Assembly: GCA_002345545.1 (NCBI GenBank)
Contig: DDVW01000069.1
Coordinates: 1 to 46,067 of the forward strand
Length of the DNA: 46,067 nt
Origin: Stenotrophomonas sp. UBA2302
Lineage (GTDB): Bacteria; Pseudomonadota; Gammaproteobacteria; Xanthomonadales; Xanthomonadaceae
Direction of reading: 5' to 3'
Shown: positions 1-8,962 of the stretch, in pieces
How the letters are laid out: each line of letters starts with the position of its first letter
How positions within the stretch are numbered: the first letter of the stretch is position 1
Translations under genes and position numbers: made by a program
The notes under the pieces: generated by a model
What the model was told of the DNA's origin: nothing
Databases searched by the model: none
What the model saw: the letters and a program-made list of their open reading frames with translations, nothing else

Positions 1-86
1 TCAGTTGGGAGAAGAACCTTTCTTTTCATGCCACGGCGTCATGCCATGGAAACCGGCCACACCGCTTTGCAGAGCATAGAAAACAG

Positions 87-111
87 GAAGGGCAGCCAAC
101 GGCTGCCCTTC
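87..111 (-). terminator. Terminator-like hairpin after galU
   Basis: An 11-bp perfect stem (GAAGGGCAGCC with its complement) and an AAC loop, followed on the minus strand by a short T-rich stretch (CCTGTTTTC). It lies 43 bp past the galU stop and probably ends the long operon that begins near ihfB or rpsA. Positions 1-86 hold nothing else that I can support. Confidence 0.6.
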
Positions 112-153
112 TGCCTTTCAACTTTGACGACCAGCGTCCGGCAAGCACTGCAC

Positions 154-1041
154 TTACTCGGCCAGCATCTTCTGCATGACCTCGCGCGCCGGACCGGCCA
201 GCTTGGGGTTTTCCAGTGCGAAACGGATCGTCGCTTCCACCAGTCCCAGATGCGTGCCGCAGTCAAAACGGGTGCCTTCAAACCGATAGGCGTCCACCTG
301 CTCGGTCTTGAGCAGCTGCGCGATCGCATCGGTCAGCTGGATCTCGCCGCCGGTACCTGTCCCGGTTGCTTCCAGCAACTCGAAGATCTTCGGGCTGAGC
401 ACGTAACGCCCCACCACCGCCAGATCACTCGGCGCATCCTCGGGCCTGGGCTTCTCGACGATCTGGGTGATATGGCCCTTGCGGCCATCAAACTTGTCAG
501 TCGCCACGATGCCGTAGCTGCCGGTCTTGTCATGCGGCACGTCTTCCACCGCAATGACACTGGCGCCGCTGACGGCGTTGAGGTCGGCCATCTGCTTGAG
601 CGCGCCGTCGCCACGGTTCCAGATCAGGTCGTCCGGCAACAACACCGCGAACGGTTCGTCCCCGACGACAGCCTTCGCACACAGCACCGCATGCCCCAAC
701 CCCAGTGCTTCAGCCTGGGTCACGAATACCGCACGCACGCCTTCCGGCAACACATGACGGATCTGCTCCAACTGTTCGATCTTGCCTGCGCGCTCGAGCT
801 TCTGCTCCAGCTCATAGGCCTTGTCGAAGTAATCGGCCACCGCATGCTTGTAGCGGTTGGTGATGAAGATCAGCGTGTCACATCCCGCCTCGATCGCCTC
901 GTCCACCGCGTACTGGATCAACGGCCGGTCAATGATCGGCAGCATTTCCTTGGGAATGGTCTTGGTTGCCGGCAAAAACCGGGTTCCCAGACCCGCTACC
1001 GGGAAAACCGCCTTTTTCACGCACCTCACACTCTCTGGCAT
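154..1041 (-). CDS. galU: UTP-glucose-1-phosphate uridylyltransferase
   Basis: Makes UDP-glucose from UTP and glucose-1-phosphate in the cytoplasm; UDP-glucose feeds LPS core, exopolysaccharide and trehalose synthesis. The N-terminal nucleotide-binding signature (GLGTRFLPATK, residues 18-28) and the KEMLPI segment after it are intact, and the 295-residue length is normal for bacterial GalU. The ATG at 1041 overlaps the TGA of the upstream dehydratase gene (TGATG), which implies translational coupling; a TTG one codon earlier is less likely. It is the last gene of a minus-strand run that starts with lapA/lapB and two surface-sugar genes, which fits a role in envelope polysaccharide supply. Confidence 0.96.
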   Translation of the reverse strand: MPESVRCVKKAVFPVAGLGTRFLPATKTIPKEMLPIIDRPLIQYAVDEAIEAGCDTLIFITNRYKHAVADYFDKAYELEQKLERAGKIEQLEQIRHVLPEGVRAVFVTQAEALGLGHAVLCAKAVVGDEPFAVLLPDDLIWNRGDGALKQMADLNAVSGASVIAVEDVPHDKTGSYGIVATDKFDGRKGHITQIVEKPRPEDAPSDLAVVGRYVLSPKIFELLEATGTGTGGEIQLTDAIAQLLKTEQVDAYRFEGTRFDCGTHLGLVEATIRFALENPKLAGPAREVMQKMLAE

Positions 1042-2954
1042 CAATTTTTCCTTCCAGCTTCCTTGATGGGAAATGCAACTATCTTGGCACTTGTACTGTG
1101 TACCACCGGCGAGTCCAGTGGCCTGTATTCCGGAACCGTGGCTCTCAGAACGGAATGCAAGGTCGTCAGATCGTAGGAGGCCACTGCCCTCCTCAACTCG
1201 GCTACATTGCCCAGCACCTGCTCTGCGGAAAATTCGCGTGCTCCAGCTTCCAGGACTTTGGCGTGGGTTGTCGGGCGGCAGTTCTCGTCCGTGTAGAACA
1301 AGGTCTCATGCAGTTTCTCGCCTGCCCGCAGCCCGGTGTAGACAATGGGAATGTCGACACCCGGCACCTTGCCTGCCAGACGGATCAACTGTTCGGCCAA
1401 GTGCCGGATAAGCACCGGCTCCCCCATGTCCAGCATGTAGATCGCACCACGGGAGGAGGAGGCAGCCGCCTGCAGGATCAGCAGGCAGGCCTCGGGAATG
1501 GTCATGAAGTACCGGGTGACGTCAGGGTGGGTCACGGTGACCGGCCCTCCCCGGGCAATCTGCTCGCGGAACAGCGGCACCACACTGCCCACCGAACCCA
1601 GCACATTGCCAAAGCGCACGGTCACGAAACGGGTGGTGTCACTGCGCCGGTCCAGACTCTGGCAGATCAGCTCCGCGTAGCGCTTGGTTGCACCCAGGGA
1701 ATTGGCCGGATCCACCGCCTTGTCGGTGGAAATGAAAACAAACTTCTCCACCCCGCGCTCCACGCAGGCAGCGGCCACGCACTCGGTAGCCAACGTGTTG
1801 TTGCGCACCGCCTCACGCAGCTGCCCCTCAAGCAGCGGCACCTGCTTGTATGCAGCCGCGTGGAAAACCGTGTCTGGCTGATAGCTGTCCAGCGCATGGC
1901 GGATGACCGCAGGATCACCGCAGTCTCCGAGCACCCCCTGTACCTGCAGGTCCGGAAAATTCCGACGCAATTCGGACTGGATGTTGATCATCAGCAATTC
2001 GCTGATCTCCACCACCACAATCCGGGCAACACCATGACGCGCGCACTGGCGGCACAATTCCGAGCCGATGGAACCACCACCGCCGGTAACCAGCACGGTC
2101 CGGCCCCGCAACCAGCCGCGGATCAGTTCCCAATCCGGCAGGATCGGCTTGCGCCCGAGCAGGTCCTCGATGGCCACCTCCTTCAACTGCCCCGGCACCG
2201 TTTTTCCCTCGAGCACATCGGTGAGTCGCGGCACGGTACGGAACGGCAGGCCGGTGCTTTCACACAAGCCCACCACGCGCTGCATGCCGGCGGCATCCAG
2301 CGTGGGAATGGCGATGACCAGCAACTTCGCATCGGTCTCCCTGGCGACGAGGACAACATCATCCAGGGTGCCGAGAATCGGGGCACCGTGCAGTATGGCT
2401 CCCTGCAGGTGCGGGGAATCATCCAGCAGCCCGACCGGTTCGTAATCACCGGAGCGGCGCAGATCCTTGACCAGTGACTCGGCCGCCTGCCCGGCGCCCA
2501 GCACCAGAACGCGACGCGCGCGCGCATCGGAATTGAGCGCCTGGTAGTCCTTCCACGACCGGTACATCAGCCGGGGGGCACCCAGCAGCGCCGACAGGGC
2601 GAAGGGGTAAACCAGCAGCACGGAGATGGGCACTCCTTCCAACCGGCGGAACGAGAGCACCACCACGATCAGCAGCAGGCCGACAAACCCCGCTTTGAAA
2701 ATATTGACCAGATCGGCAATGCTGGCAAAGCGCCAAAGTCCTCTGTACAGCCCCACCTTCCAGAAGGCGAAAGCCTGCAACGCCAGCGCCACCAGCACGT
2801 TGAATGAAAACCAGGGTTGCGGCGGCGGGGAGGGCAACAGTGCGTAACGGCCGGCAAACAGCAACTGCCAGCACAGCCAGACCATCAGCAGGTCATGGAG
2901 CATCACCGCGTGCCGCAACAGGCCGCCAGAAAATCGCTCGCGCCAGGGTGTCAT
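1041..2954 (-). CDS. WbpM/CapD/PglF-like membrane nucleotide-sugar 4,6-dehydratase
   Basis: Belongs to the large SDR dehydratases (WbpM, PglF, CapD) that convert UDP-GlcNAc to a 4-keto-6-deoxy sugar for surface glycans. With the start used here (637 aa) there are about four N-terminal membrane segments (residues 15-130), a first Rossmann-like domain (GAGQ near 154), and a second SDR domain with the NAD site GGGGSIGS at 291-298. The catalytic region has STDK at 409-412, then Leu420 and Lys424, so the usual Tyr (Met in WbpM/PglF) is Leu. The ATG at 2954 has AAGGA 11 nt upstream; an ATG at 2966 just after the stop of the previous gene is the alternative. Family is clear; the exact sugar is not. 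Confidence 0.88.
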   Translation of the reverse strand: MTPWRERFSGGLLRHAVMLHDLLMVWLCWQLLFAGRYALLPSPPPQPWFSFNVLVALALQAFAFWKVGLYRGLWRFASIADLVNIFKAGFVGLLLIVVVLSFRRLEGVPISVLLVYPFALSALLGAPRLMYRSWKDYQALNSDARARRVLVLGAGQAAESLVKDLRRSGDYEPVGLLDDSPHLQGAILHGAPILGTLDDVVLVARETDAKLLVIAIPTLDAAGMQRVVGLCESTGLPFRTVPRLTDVLEGKTVPGQLKEVAIEDLLGRKPILPDWELIRGWLRGRTVLVTGGGGSIGSELCRQCARHGVARIVVVEISELLMINIQSELRRNFPDLQVQGVLGDCGDPAVIRHALDSYQPDTVFHAAAYKQVPLLEGQLREAVRNNTLATECVAAACVERGVEKFVFISTDKAVDPANSLGATKRYAELICQSLDRRSDTTRFVTVRFGNVLGSVGSVVPLFREQIARGGPVTVTHPDVTRYFMTIPEACLLILQAAASSSRGAIYMLDMGEPVLIRHLAEQLIRLAGKVPGVDIPIVYTGLRAGEKLHETLFYTDENCRPTTHAKVLEAGAREFSAEQVLGNVAELRRAVASYDLTTLHSVLRATVPEYRPLDSPVVHSTSAKIVAFPIKEAGRKN

Positions 2955-2968
2955 GTTCAGCGTCATCC

Positions 2969-3943
2969 TTATGAAGGCAGCCGTGCCCGCAGGGAGATCC
3001 AGATCACCATACCTGCCAGCAACCAGAGCACACTTGCAGTCCACCCCCAAGCCAGGGGGAGCTGAGAGAAAAACAGGGCGATTGTAAGCCCGAGCACACT
3101 GAAGGTTCCGTAACCCAGCGTGACCACGGTGTGACCTGCGCCGCGCTTCACAAATCGCTGGTAGAGATGCTGGGTATGGGCCTGCATCCAGGCCTCACCG
3201 TTGAACATCCGCAACAGCAGTGTGAAGCCTGCATCAACAAGAAAGGCGGCCGGCAACACCAGCCAGAGTCCCGGCGCCACCTCGGTAGTACACAGGCCCA
3301 GCGCAATGATGGCCGCGACCAGATAGCCCAGCGCGCCGCTGCCGACATCCCCCATGAATATCCGTGCGCGCGGAAAATTGAAGGGAAGAAATCCGAAGCA
3401 GCCGGCCGCCAGCAGCCAGCCGGCCAAGGACAACGGTGCCGGCAACAACAGCCCCGCCCCGATCCCTACCAGGATCGCCTGCGTGGTTGCCAGACCGTTG
3501 ATCCCATCCATGAAGTTCCAGATGTTGATCAACGAAACCGTCAGACCCGAGCAAAACACCGCCTTCAGCAGGCTGCCGGTCGCGACCCAGACCAGTCCGC
3601 CAAGCAGAAGCGCGGCCAGCAGATGGACGCAAAGGCGCGTAAGCGCTGGCAATGGGCGGTGATCGTCCCACCAGCCGATACCTGCCACCAGCAACAATCC
3701 CAGCGCAAAAACCAGCAGTGAGGCGGTAGCGGCAGGAAAAACGACCACCGCAACAGCGCATGCCAGCAACTGCGACACGACGATGGCGATACCTCCGCCA
3801 CGTGGCGTGGACACCTGATGGCTGCGCCGCGCGCCGGGAAGGTCCATCAACTGGCGCCAATGCGCGTAATGGATCGCCCCCCACGTCAGCAGGGCCGCGG
3901 AGAGGGAGGTCAGTGCCAGCAGAAGCAGATACCTGGCTTGCAC
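2969..3943 (-). CDS. WbpL/WecA-like undecaprenyl-phosphate sugar-1-phosphate transferase
   Basis: Polytopic enzyme of glycosyltransferase family 4 (MraY/WecA/WbpL), which starts O-antigen or related glycan assembly by moving a HexNAc-1-phosphate onto undecaprenyl phosphate at the cytoplasmic face. About ten hydrophobic segments are visible over 324 residues. Family motifs present are the Asp pair at 93-94 (WWDDH), NFMDGINGLA at 143-152 and GDVGSGALGY at 198-207, with a late HTQHLYQR motif typical of the WbpL/WbcO branch. It starts 3 bp after lapB and is followed immediately by the WbpM-like gene. That pairing, initiating transferase plus UDP-HexNAc dehydratase, is the one found in Pseudomonas O-antigen loci. 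Donor sugar cannot be told from sequence. Confidence 0.88.
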   Translation of the reverse strand: MQARYLLLLALTSLSAALLTWGAIHYAHWRQLMDLPGARRSHQVSTPRGGGIAIVVSQLLACAVAVVVFPAATASLLVFALGLLLVAGIGWWDDHRPLPALTRLCVHLLAALLLGGLVWVATGSLLKAVFCSGLTVSLINIWNFMDGINGLATTQAILVGIGAGLLLPAPLSLAGWLLAAGCFGFLPFNFPRARIFMGDVGSGALGYLVAAIIALGLCTTEVAPGLWLVLPAAFLVDAGFTLLLRMFNGEAWMQAHTQHLYQRFVKRGAGHTVVTLGYGTFSVLGLTIALFFSQLPLAWGWTASVLWLLAGMVIWISLRARLPS

Positions 3944-3946
3944 GCG

Positions 3947-5125
3947 TCAAAGCACCGCGAAGTTGAGCAGTGGCTTCACCGTCCCCCATTCTTTGCAGCT
4001 GGGGCACTGCCAGTGGTGGGTACGCGCCCCGAATCCGCAGCGGGTACAGCGGTAGGCCGGATTCCGTACCAGCAGCTGATCGGTGATGTGCTTCAGGTCC
4101 TGCAGCGTCGCCACCGGATCCGCGCCCTCGGCCAGAGTCAGGTCGATAAGCGCCGACTCCCCACGCACCGACGGCCGGTCCTTTAGTTGCCGGCCCAGAT
4201 AGGCCCGTGCCGGCGCGGTGCCTTCCTGTTCTTCCATCAGGCGGGTCAACGCCAGCACCGGCGCGATACCACGATAGTGCTCGGTCATTTCCGCAAGGAA
4301 CGCACGGGCACCGGCGATGTCACCGACATTGCGGTAGTTCTGCAGCAATTGCGGCAGGATCTCCGGCAGGTAGTCCGGATCATTGCGCGCAGCGCGCTCG
4401 AATGCCCGCACCGCCGCTTCATCATGGCCGAAGTCGCTTTCCAGGCGGCCCTCGATGATGCCGGCCCGCACACTCATCGCATCGGCAGCGTTGGCACGGA
4501 TGATTGCCGCACGCGCCTCTTCCAGGCGACCCGCGGCACGGTGGCGCTCGGCCAGCTCGCATTCGAACTGCCCGATCAGTTTGCCCATCGGCTCGCCGGT
4601 GACTTCCTCATAACGGGTGGCGTTCTCGATCGCCTTTTCCCAGTCACGCTCGGACTGGTAGATGCCGATCAGGTGCTTGAGCGCCTGCGGCGCACGCTGG
4701 TCCAGTTCCGCAAGTTCAGTGAACACGGTTTCGGCACGGTCCAGTAAGCCGGACTTCATGTAGTCCTCACCCAGCGCCAGCAGCGCCTGCACCCGCTGCG
4801 CATCGCTCAGGTCGTTGCGGCTGACCAGCCCCTGGTGCAAACGGATGGCACGATCCACCTCGCCCCGTCGGCGGAACAGGTGTCCCAGCGCGACCTGCGT
4901 TTCAAAGGTTTCCTTGTCCAGCTCGGCGATATGCAAAAACAGTTCGATCGCCTTGTCCGGCTGCTCGTTGAGCAGATAGTTCAGGCCACGGAAGTAGGTG
5001 CTTGAGAGCCGGCTGACCTGGTTTTCACTGTGCCGCTGACCACCACGACGGCCAATCACCCAGCCGCTGATCGCGGCAATCGGCAGGAACAGGAAAAACC
5101 AGAACCACTCACTGATAAAGGCCAT
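3947..5125 (-). CDS. lapB: LapB (YciM), LPS assembly regulator with TPRs and rubredoxin-like zinc domain
   Basis: An inner-membrane-anchored cytoplasmic protein that in E. coli adjusts LPS synthesis by promoting FtsH degradation of LpxC. One N-terminal membrane helix (about residues 6-24) is followed by an Arg-rich stop-transfer (GRRGG), a run of TPR helices over roughly residues 35-330, and a C-terminal metal knuckle with Cys360, Cys363, Cys374 and Cys377 (two CxxC pairs). The 392-aa length matches the family (389 in E. coli). It lies 6 bp downstream of lapA, the conserved lapA-lapB arrangement, and directly upstream of the WbpL-like gene. Confidence 0.95.
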   Translation of the reverse strand: MAFISEWFWFFLFLPIAAISGWVIGRRGGQRHSENQVSRLSSTYFRGLNYLLNEQPDKAIELFLHIAELDKETFETQVALGHLFRRRGEVDRAIRLHQGLVSRNDLSDAQRVQALLALGEDYMKSGLLDRAETVFTELAELDQRAPQALKHLIGIYQSERDWEKAIENATRYEEVTGEPMGKLIGQFECELAERHRAAGRLEEARAAIIRANAADAMSVRAGIIEGRLESDFGHDEAAVRAFERAARNDPDYLPEILPQLLQNYRNVGDIAGARAFLAEMTEHYRGIAPVLALTRLMEEQEGTAPARAYLGRQLKDRPSVRGESALIDLTLAEGADPVATLQDLKHITDQLLVRNPAYRCTRCGFGARTHHWQCPSCKEWGTVKPLLNFAVL

Positions 5126-5131
5126 CTGCGA

Positions 5132-5428
5132 TCAACGCTCATCGAAAGGTGAAGGAGATTGCACGGGCGCCGCCGGCTCGGCTCCAGCCGCTATCGCGGC
5201 CTTGTTCGCGCGTCTCAGCCGGGCGTAAAGGGGAATGACCAGTCCAGCCATCACCATACCGCCTCCCACCAGGGCGCCCAGCAGCAGCGAACCGATGATG
5301 GCGATGCCCGAAGTGGTCTTCAGTACCCAGAAGGCGAAGCTGATTTCAATCGGCCGCGAGTTGAGCGAGCCAATCACCAGGCCGCCGACCAGCACCGCCA
5401 GCAGCAGCAACAAACGAACAGCCTTCAT
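5132..5428 (-). CDS. lapA: LapA, lipopolysaccharide assembly protein A domain protein
   Basis: Small inner-membrane partner of LapB (DUF1049/LapA family). The 98-residue product has two hydrophobic helices (about residues 5-22 and 42-65) separated by the conserved NSRPIEISFAFW segment, and a short polar Ala/Pro-rich tail. The ATG at 5428 starts MKAVRLL and follows a GGGAG about 11 nt upstream; a longer in-frame start at 5476 would add a non-conserved extension. The gene precedes lapB and follows ihfB, as in other gammaproteobacteria. Confidence 0.9.
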   Translation of the reverse strand: MKAVRLLLLLAVLVGGLVIGSLNSRPIEISFAFWVLKTTSGIAIIGSLLLGALVGGGMVMAGLVIPLYARLRRANKAAIAAGAEPAAPVQSPSPFDER

Positions 5429-5495
5429 GCGGCCATACACTCCCGGAACAGAAGTCCGTAGCTTACCGTCCGCCACATGCAGGCGGCGACAGGAT

Positions 5496-5801
5496 TCAAG
5501 CCGGATTGCTTTCCAGCGGCATCACATCACTGACACGCTCACGCAACTCCTTGCCAGGCTTGAAGTGCGGGACATGCTTGCCTGGCAGCGCGACCGACTC
5601 ACCCGTCTTCGGGTTGCGGCCCATGCGCGGCGGGCGGTAATGCAGGGAAAAACTGCCGAAACCACGGATCTCGATACGCTCACCCGAGGCCAGCGCCCCG
5701 CCCATCATTTCCAGCAATGTCTTCACCGCCAGATCGACATCGTCCGCCTTCAGATGCGCCTGATGGCGTGAAAGGATTTCGATCAGTTCGGACTTGGTCA
5801 T
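5496..5801 (-). CDS. ihfB: Integration host factor beta subunit
   Basis: DNA-bending nucleoid protein that pairs with IHF alpha. The 101-residue product has the HU/IHF fold, the beta-arm sequence [15 protein letters not shown] (residues 42-56) and the minor-groove-inserting tip [12 protein letters not shown] (59-70). The start MTKSELIE matches E. coli IhfB. It lies downstream of rpsA, the usual order, separated by a hairpin that may let only part of rpsA transcription through. Confidence 0.97.
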   Translation of the reverse strand: MTKSELIEILSRHQAHLKADDVDLAVKTLLEMMGGALASGERIEIRGFGSFSLHYRPPRMGRNPKTGESVALPGKHVPHFKPGKELRERVSDVMPLESNPA

Positions 5802-5835
5802 TGCGTACTCGTCAATGGCAGGGTCTTACCCTGAA

Positions 5836-5861
5836 ACGGCCCGGATTCAAGTCCGGGCCGT
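5836..5861 (-). terminator. Hairpin between rpsA and ihfB
   Basis: A perfect 10-bp stem (ACGGCCCGGA and complement) around a 6-nt TTCAAG loop, 27 bp past the rpsA stop on the minus strand. Only a short T run (TTTC) follows, so it may be a weak terminator or attenuator, or a 3'-end stabilising hairpin. Confidence 0.5.
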
Positions 5862-5888
5862 CCAGGTCACATCACAACAGCCGCCCGA

Positions 5889-7577
5889 TTACTCGGACTT
5901 GTTGTTCAGCTGCGCACGCAGCAGCGCACCGAGGCTGGTGGTGCCGGTCGCCGCTTCGGTCGAGGTCTTGTTGAACTCGGCCAGTGCTTCGGCGGTTTCG
6001 GCTTCGTCCTTGGCCTTGATCGACAGCTGCAGGCTGCGGCCCTTGCGGTCCATGCCCACGAACTTGGCTTCGATCTTGTCGCCCACCTTCAGGTGCTGGC
6101 TGGCGTCGTCGATACGGTCGTGGGAGATGTCGCGGGCCATCACGTAGCCCTCAACGCCCTCGCCCAGGTCGATCACGGCACCCTTGGCGTCGACTTCCTT
6201 CACCACGCCTTCAACCTTGGAGCCCTTCGGGTTGGCCGCCATGTACTGGCCGAACGGATCCTGCTCCAGCTGCTTGACGCCCAGCGAGATGCGCTCGCGC
6301 TCCGGGTCCACTGCCAGCACCACGGCTTCCAGCGTGTCGCCCTTCTTGAAGTTGCGCACGACGTCTTCGCCGGTGGTGTTCCAGCTGATGTCGGACAGGT
6401 GCACCAGACCGTCGATACCGCCGTCCAGACCGATGAAGATGCCGAAGTCGGTGATCGACTTGATCTGGCCCGACACCTTGTCGTTCTTCTTGTAGATGGC
6501 AGCGAAGGTTTCCCACGGGTTGGCGGCAACCTGCTTCATGCCCAGCGAGATGCGGCGACGCTCTTCATCCACATCCAGCACCATCACTTCGACTTCGTCA
6601 CCGACCTGCACAACCTTGGACGGGTTGACGTTCTTGTTGGTCCAGTCCATTTCCGAGACGTGCACCAGGCCTTCCACGCCCGGCTCGATCTCGACGAACG
6701 CGCCGTAATCGGTGACGTTGGAGACCTTGCCGAACACGCGGCAGTTGGCCGGGTAACGGCGGGCGATATTGTCCCACGGATCCTCGCCCAGCTGCTTCAG
6801 GCCCAGCGAAACGCGGTTGCGCTCGCGGTCGAACTTCAGCACGCGTACGTCCAGCTCGTCGCCGACATTCACGACTTCGGACGGATGGCGCACGCGCTTC
6901 CATGCCATGTCGGTGATGTGCAGCAGGCCGTCGATACCGCCCAGGTCCACGAACGCGCCGTAGTCGGTCAGGTTCTTGACGACACCCTTCAGGATCGCGC
7001 CTTCCTGCAGCTTGTCCATCAGCTGCTCGCGCTCTTCCGAGTGCTCGCTCTCGACAACCGCACGACGGGAAACGACCACGTTGTTACGCTTGCGGTCGAG
7101 CTTGATGAGCTTGAACTCCAGCTCCTTGCCTTCCAGGTAGGCCGGGTCGCGCACCGGGCGCACATCCACCAGCGAACCGGGCAGGAATGCGCGGACATCC
7201 TTGATGTCCACGGTGAAACCACCCTTGACCTTGCCGCTGATGCGGCCGGTGATGGTTTCGTTGTTCTCCAACGCTTCTTCCAGCTCGTCCCACACCATGG
7301 CGCGCTTGGCCTTCTCGCGCGACAGGATGGTTTCGCCGAAGCCGTTCTCGAGCGAGTCGAGTGCGACCTTGACTTCGTCGCCCACGCCCACGTCGATCTC
7401 ACCAGCGTCGTTACGGAACTGTTCGATCGGCACGATGCCTTCGGACTTCAGGCCGGCGTTGATAACCACCACGTCACCGCGGACGTCAACGACGGTACCG
7501 ATGACGATGGCACCGGGCTTCAGCTTGGCCAGGTTGGCTTGACTGGCTTCAAACAGTTCGGCAAATGATTCGGTCAT
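5889..7577 (-). CDS. rpsA: 30S ribosomal protein S1
   Basis: RNA-binding ribosomal protein that brings mRNA to the 30S subunit. The 562 residues hold six S1/OB-fold repeats; the last four show the recurring pattern [10 protein letters not shown] or [10 protein letters not shown] followed by DGLVHxSD. The start [12 protein letters not shown] is the typical gammaproteobacterial S1 N terminus. Upstream is cmk, downstream ihfB. About 200 bp separate it from cmk and contain a terminator-like hairpin, so rpsA probably has its own promoter, and autoregulation through its leader (known in E. coli) is possible but not shown here. Confidence 0.98.
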   Translation of the reverse strand: MTESFAELFEASQANLAKLKPGAIVIGTVVDVRGDVVVINAGLKSEGIVPIEQFRNDAGEIDVGVGDEVKVALDSLENGFGETILSREKAKRAMVWDELEEALENNETITGRISGKVKGGFTVDIKDVRAFLPGSLVDVRPVRDPAYLEGKELEFKLIKLDRKRNNVVVSRRAVVESEHSEEREQLMDKLQEGAILKGVVKNLTDYGAFVDLGGIDGLLHITDMAWKRVRHPSEVVNVGDELDVRVLKFDRERNRVSLGLKQLGEDPWDNIARRYPANCRVFGKVSNVTDYGAFVEIEPGVEGLVHVSEMDWTNKNVNPSKVVQVGDEVEVMVLDVDEERRRISLGMKQVAANPWETFAAIYKKNDKVSGQIKSITDFGIFIGLDGGIDGLVHLSDISWNTTGEDVVRNFKKGDTLEAVVLAVDPERERISLGVKQLEQDPFGQYMAANPKGSKVEGVVKEVDAKGAVIDLGEGVEGYVMARDISHDRIDDASQHLKVGDKIEAKFVGMDRKGRSLQLSIKAKDEAETAEALAEFNKTSTEAATGTTSLGALLRAQLNNKSE

Positions 7578-7683
7578 TAGATTTACTCAGTTGAACACAC
7601 GGACAGCGGATCTGTTGCGGGAAATCCGGATTGCCCAGCCTGTTGGTCGACCCTGTGCAAGCGGCCGCACGTGAATGGAAAAA

Positions 7684-7709
7684 CCCGCTACACACCATTG
7701 CGCAGCGGG
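7684..7709 (-). terminator. Terminator-like hairpin after cmk
   Basis: Minus-strand stem CCCGCT/AGCGGG with a 14-nt loop followed directly by TTTTT. It sits in the cmk-rpsA gap, about 70 bp past the cmk stop and 107 bp before the rpsA start, and would separate the two transcripts. Confidence 0.5.
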
Positions 7710-7778
7710 GCTGTTGCAACATCACTTTCTGCGACTGCGGCCATTCCATCCGGCCACACTCAACGCAGTCGTAGTGGA

Positions 7779-8456
7779 TCAGGCTCCCTGGGCGGAAACC
7801 AGATCCAGCACCTTGGCAACGACCTCATCAATGCCAATACCGCTGGTGTCGATGAGGACGGCGTCATCGGCCGGCCTCAGGGGCGCCACTGCGCGCTGTG
7901 CATCACGGGCGTCGCGGGCCATGATCTCGCGCAGGAGGTCATCAAAGCTAACAGAAACCCCTTTCTCCTTCAACTGCTTATGGCGCCTGAGCGCCCGCTC
8001 CTCGGCGCTCGCGGTCAGGAAAATCTTGAATGGAGCATCCGGGAAAATCACCGTACCCATGTCACGGCCGTCGGCCACCAGCCCCGGCTGGACCCTGAAT
8101 GCGCGCTGTCGCTCTTTCAGCGCCGCCCGCACCTCGGGAATGGCCGCCACCGCCGAGGCCAACGCCCCGGAAGTCTCCAGCCGCAATTCGTCGGTGGCAT
8201 CGGTGCCATTGACGATCACCCGCAGGTTTTCCCCCTGCTCGACAAACTGCACCCGGGTGTCGAACGTGCAACGCACCAGCGCCGAAGCATCGGAGGTGTC
8301 GATATCGGCCCAGCTGGCCGCCACCCCCACCGCCCGGTACAGTGCCCCGGAGTCGAGGTAGTGCCACCCCAGCCGGGCAGCGACGATACGGCTCACGGTG
8401 CCTTTGCCGGCACCGGAAGGGCCGTCAATCGTGAGAACAGGGGCAAGTTGGCTCAT
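7779..8456 (-). CDS. cmk: Cytidylate kinase
   Basis: Phosphorylates CMP and dCMP with ATP. The product starting at the ATG at 8456 is 225 residues, the usual length. The P-loop GPSGAGKGT lies at residues 12-20, and the CMP-binding and lid motifs are recognisable ([24 protein letters not shown], RDxRDxxRxxAPL). Longer in-frame starts up to 8888 would add a non-homologous, low-quality extension that crosses the divergent rpmJ promoter, so they are rejected. The gene heads the cmk-rpsA-ihfB order. Confidence 0.96.
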   Translation of the reverse strand: MSQLAPVLTIDGPSGAGKGTVSRIVAARLGWHYLDSGALYRAVGVAASWADIDTSDASALVRCTFDTRVQFVEQGENLRVIVNGTDATDELRLETSGALASAVAAIPEVRAALKERQRAFRVQPGLVADGRDMGTVIFPDAPFKIFLTASAEERALRRHKQLKEKGVSVSFDDLLREIMARDARDAQRAVAPLRPADDAVLIDTSGIGIDEVVAKVLDLVSAQGA

Positions 8457-8539
8457 CCGGAAGGCCTGGATCTGGAACGGGGAAGCCGGCATTCTAGCCC
8501 CCAGCCCGCCTTCCCCGCAGACTTCAGCCACGCAAACAC

Positions 8540-8569
8540 TTGAACCGGCGTGGATTGGCCCGGTAGAAT
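8540..8569 (+). promoter_or_regulatory. Predicted sigma70 promoter of rpmJ
   Basis: TTGAAC (8540-8545), an 18-bp spacer and TAGAAT (8564-8569). A start of transcription near 8576 would give a leader of about 72 nt before the rpmJ ATG. It lies in the gap between divergent cmk and rpmJ. I see no Zur-like AT-rich palindrome over it. Confidence 0.65.
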
Positions 8570-8648
8570 GGCGGGCTTGACGAGCGTCAATCTGCATATC
8601 CGCGGCCGCGCTCCTGAGATCTCCAACAGTTATCCGCCGAGGTATGCC

Positions 8649-8774
8649 ATGAAAATCCTGTCCTCCCTGAAGTCGGCGAAGGCCCGTCATCGTGACTGCA
8701 AGGTTGTGCGCCGTCGCGGCAAGATCTTCGTGATCTGCAAGTCGAACCCGCGCTTCAAGGCTCGCCAGCGCTGA
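8649..8774 (+). CDS. rpmJ: 50S ribosomal protein L36, 41-residue zinc-less (C-) form
   Basis: The 41-residue, strongly basic product begins [11 protein letters not shown] and carries the L36 core ([15 protein letters not shown]). The preceding GAGG is 6 nt from the ATG. Canonical L36 binds zinc through three Cys and one His; here only Cys17 and Cys30 remain and the CxxC and His positions are lost, so this is the C- form. It is a monocistronic gene with its own promoter and a strong terminator. Longer in-frame starts at 8550 are unlikely because they precede the predicted transcription start. Confidence 0.93.
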   Translation: MKILSSLKSAKARHRDCKVVRRRGKIFVICKSNPRFKARQR

Positions 8775-8824
8775 GCCGGTCGGCGCAAGCCGGCCCTGGA
8801 AACCGCAGGGTTTCCGACTTCTCG

Positions 8825-8849
8825 AAAAACCGCCTTCGGGCGGTTTTTT
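8825..8849 (+). terminator. Rho-independent terminator of rpmJ
   Basis: AAAAACCGCC-TTCG-GGCGGTTTTTT: an A/T-extended GC stem with a UUCG-type tetraloop and a six-T tail, 50 bp after the rpmJ stop. Confidence 0.9.
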
Positions 8850-8962
8850 GTATCCGCGACACCCACCTCCATCGAACGGCATCGGCAATCCGCGCCGCAG
8901 TGCCGTTCATTGGCCGCCATTTTTTGCTGTAATCGTCACTCGTCCTCTGGGGAGCAGCGACC

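Noticed and set aside
8570..8648. Zur-binding site in the rpmJ leader
   Set aside because: I searched for an AT-rich palindrome of the known Zur type and found none.
8457..8888. Extended N terminus of cmk
   Set aside because: It would run across the divergent rpmJ gene and its promoter, and P-loop kinases of this family start just before the GPSGAGKGT motif.
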